A stretch of 64,000 bases of DNA from positions 124,001 to 188,000 of the forward strand of contig CAYGAY010000001.1 of the NCBI GenBank assembly GCA_964347975.1, read 5' to 3'. How positions within the stretch are numbered: the stretch's first letter is position 1; every line of letters begins with the position of its first letter. The notes under the pieces are model-generated. The model saw only the letters and a program-made list of their open reading frames with translations, searched no databases and was not told the origin of the DNA. Below, piece after piece: positions 62,830-64,000 of the stretch. Position numbers and translations under genes: made by a program. The DNA is from Bin87 sp964347975 (GTDB lineage Bacteria; Chloroflexota; Dehalococcoidia; Lucifugimonadales; UBA3495).

Positions 62830-64000
62830 TTACGCCCGGGTATTGCCGCTGTCCCCATCCGCCAGTTCATCGCGCCAGATGTCTCGGAATGTGCGGGGCG
62901 GCGGAACCGGCAGATCCCGCGCCTCAGTCCAGCGCGAAAGAAACGGCAACTTGGTACGCCCCACCACGCCGCCTTTCGCCATGGACTTCAGCAGTGTCCG
63001 TCCCACTTTGCGCCCCAGGTTCAACAAAAGTGGGCTTGTCATAACCGACGCAAATCCCCGCGCCGCCAGCGCATCGGTATCCGAGGCGACTCGCTGCTCG
63101 GAATCCGCGCCTTCCGCCAAATTGTGACGCAGGTGCAGCAGCATCCTGGGTATGTTTATCTGCACCGGACAAGCGTCACGGCACGCTCCGCAAAGCGTTG
63201 ATGCGTTGGGCAGGTCTTTGGCCTGCGCCACGCCCACCAGTCCCGGGGTGACGATTGAGCCAATTGGGCCGGGATATACCCAACCGTAGGCGTGCCCGCC
63301 CACTCGCTGGTAAATGGGGCACACGTTCAGGCACGCGCCGCACCGGATGCAGTACAGCGACTCTCTCAGAGCCGGGTCCCGGAGCAGCCGGCTCCGGCCA
63401 TTATCCACGATGACCAGGTGAAACTCCTCGGGACCGTCCTCGTCGTCGGCCCGGCGCGGCCCGGTTACAATGCTCACGTAGGACGAGATCCGCTGCCCCG
63501 TGGCAGAACGCGGCAAAAGCCGCAGGAACACCGCCAGGTCTTCCAGCGACGGTATCACCTTTTCCATTCCGGCCAACCCGACGTGGATCCGTGGCGCTGA
63601 GGTGCAGAGCCGTCCGTTTCCCTCGTTGGTGATGATGACCAGGCTGCCGGTTTCGGCCACCAGGAAGTTGGCCCCGCTCACGCCCATGTCGGCGTCCAGG
63701 AACTTCTGCCGCAACGCCACTCGGGCTACCCGCGCCATCTCCTCTATGTCGTCAGAGTACGGCGTCCCCAGTTTGTCGGCGAACAACCGGGCCACCTGCC
63801 CCCGGGTCTTGTGCAGGGCCGGAGCCACCAGGTGCGACGGCGTCTCCTCGGCCAGCTGGATGATGTACTCCCCCAGATCGGTCTCAAAAACCTCAATCCC
63901 CGCTGCCTCCAGTACGTGGTTCAGCCCCAATTCCTCCGACACCATGGATTTGCTTTTCGTGACTGTGGCTACACCACGGGTCCGGGCAATTTCCGACACG
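62830..64000 (-). CDS. lutB: Iron-sulfur lactate utilisation protein LutB, 5' end beyond window
   Basis: The coding region enters from the right edge and ends at 62830. It shows TVTKSKSMVSEELGLNHVLE, FETDLGEYIIQLAEETPSHL and VAPALHKTRGQVARLF, all typical of LutB, then two [4Fe-4S] motifs, CIRCGACLNVCP and CGACRDACPV, as in the family. The C-terminal PLPFL-like stretch (PFLSRWTEARDLPVPPPRTF) is also usual. The first Met in view is internal by homology, so the true start lies outside. LutB passes electrons during lactate oxidation. Confidence 0.93.
   Translation of the reverse strand, partial: VSEIARTRGVATVTKSKSMVSEELGLNHVLEAAGIEVFETDLGEYIIQLAEETPSHLVAPALHKTRGQVARLFADKLGTPYSDDIEEMARVARVALRQKFLDADMGVSGANFLVAETGSLVIITNEGNGRLCTSAPRIHVGLAGMEKVIPSLEDLAVFLRLLPRSATGQRISSYVSIVTGPRRADDEDGPEEFHLVIVDNGRSRLLRDPALRESLYCIRCGACLNVCPIYQRVGGHAYGWVYPGPIGSIVTPGLVGVAQAKDLPNASTLCGACRDACPVQINIPRMLLHLRHNLAEGADSEQRVASDTDALAARGFASVMTSPLLLNLGRKVGRTLLKSMAKGGVVGRTKLPFLSRWTEARDLPVPPPRTFRDIWRDELADGDSGNTRA

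Overview
The window is a GC-rich bacterial chromosome segment with dense, mostly operonic genes on both strands. There is no rRNA and no CRISPR array. The gene content suggests a Chloroflexota-type organism, perhaps Dehalococcoidia/SAR202-like. The pointers are an 11-gene complex I cluster without nuoEFG, a type-E succinate dehydrogenase (HdrB-like third subunit), CaiB/BaiF CoA-transferase, DUF3352, PaREP1-like and PAC2 proteins, and promoters that fit leaderless transcripts. This is inference from content, not a phylogenetic result. A tRNA-Sec gene shows that the lineage encodes selenocysteine.

Layout. 1-5.7 kb: edge-truncated DUF3352 protein, PAC2 protein, tRNA-Met, and a leftward operon of zinc-ribbon microprotein, CoA-transferase, rdgB, moaA and moaC. 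5.8-9.2 kb: a two-gene module pairing a protein with a GrpE-like C-terminus with a divergent Hsp70 ATPase. 9.2-21 kb: nuoABCDHIJK, a DUF2007-like gene, nuoLMN and nadK. 21-32 kb: tandem Nudix hydrolases, sdhA-sdhB-sdhE, a PaREP1-like gene pair, a class III aminotransferase, malate dehydrogenase and monomeric isocitrate dehydrogenase. The dehydrogenases, Sdh and complex I together form a respiratory/TCA block. 32-41 kb: tRNA-Sec, thioredoxin, an RlmD-like/Maf fusion, the Tat translocase genes, a nuclease-like protein behind an operator-like palindrome, an oxidoreductase, tRNA-Thr, the relic of an SLC13/DASS permease, an acyl-CoA ligase and a PII protein.

41-64 kb is the accessory part. An EVE gene, a Mod-type methyltransferase with an odd C-terminus, a Res-type helicase and a separate TnsA-like nuclease form one rightward, overlapping, type III-like restriction operon. 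It converges on a frameshifted ThDP enzyme gene that lies downstream of an alpha/beta hydrolase, a BrnT toxin and a BrnA-like antitoxin segment running in frame into a VOC protein. Then come a cysteine desulfurase, a lipoprotein, a dolichol-kinase-like protein, two M20 amidohydrolases, and a second restriction-modification set (N4-cytosine methyltransferase overlapping its endonuclease, then DUF5678-like and retropepsin-like genes). The end holds an FN3 surface protein, glycerate kinase, an SRPBCC protein, and a HEPN/MNT pair behind lutB-lutC.

Interspersed short repeats are conspicuous. One family has the core TTCCCGCGAAAGCGGGAA, another is about 140 bp. Some copies run into coding ends, giving repeat-encoded peptide tails.
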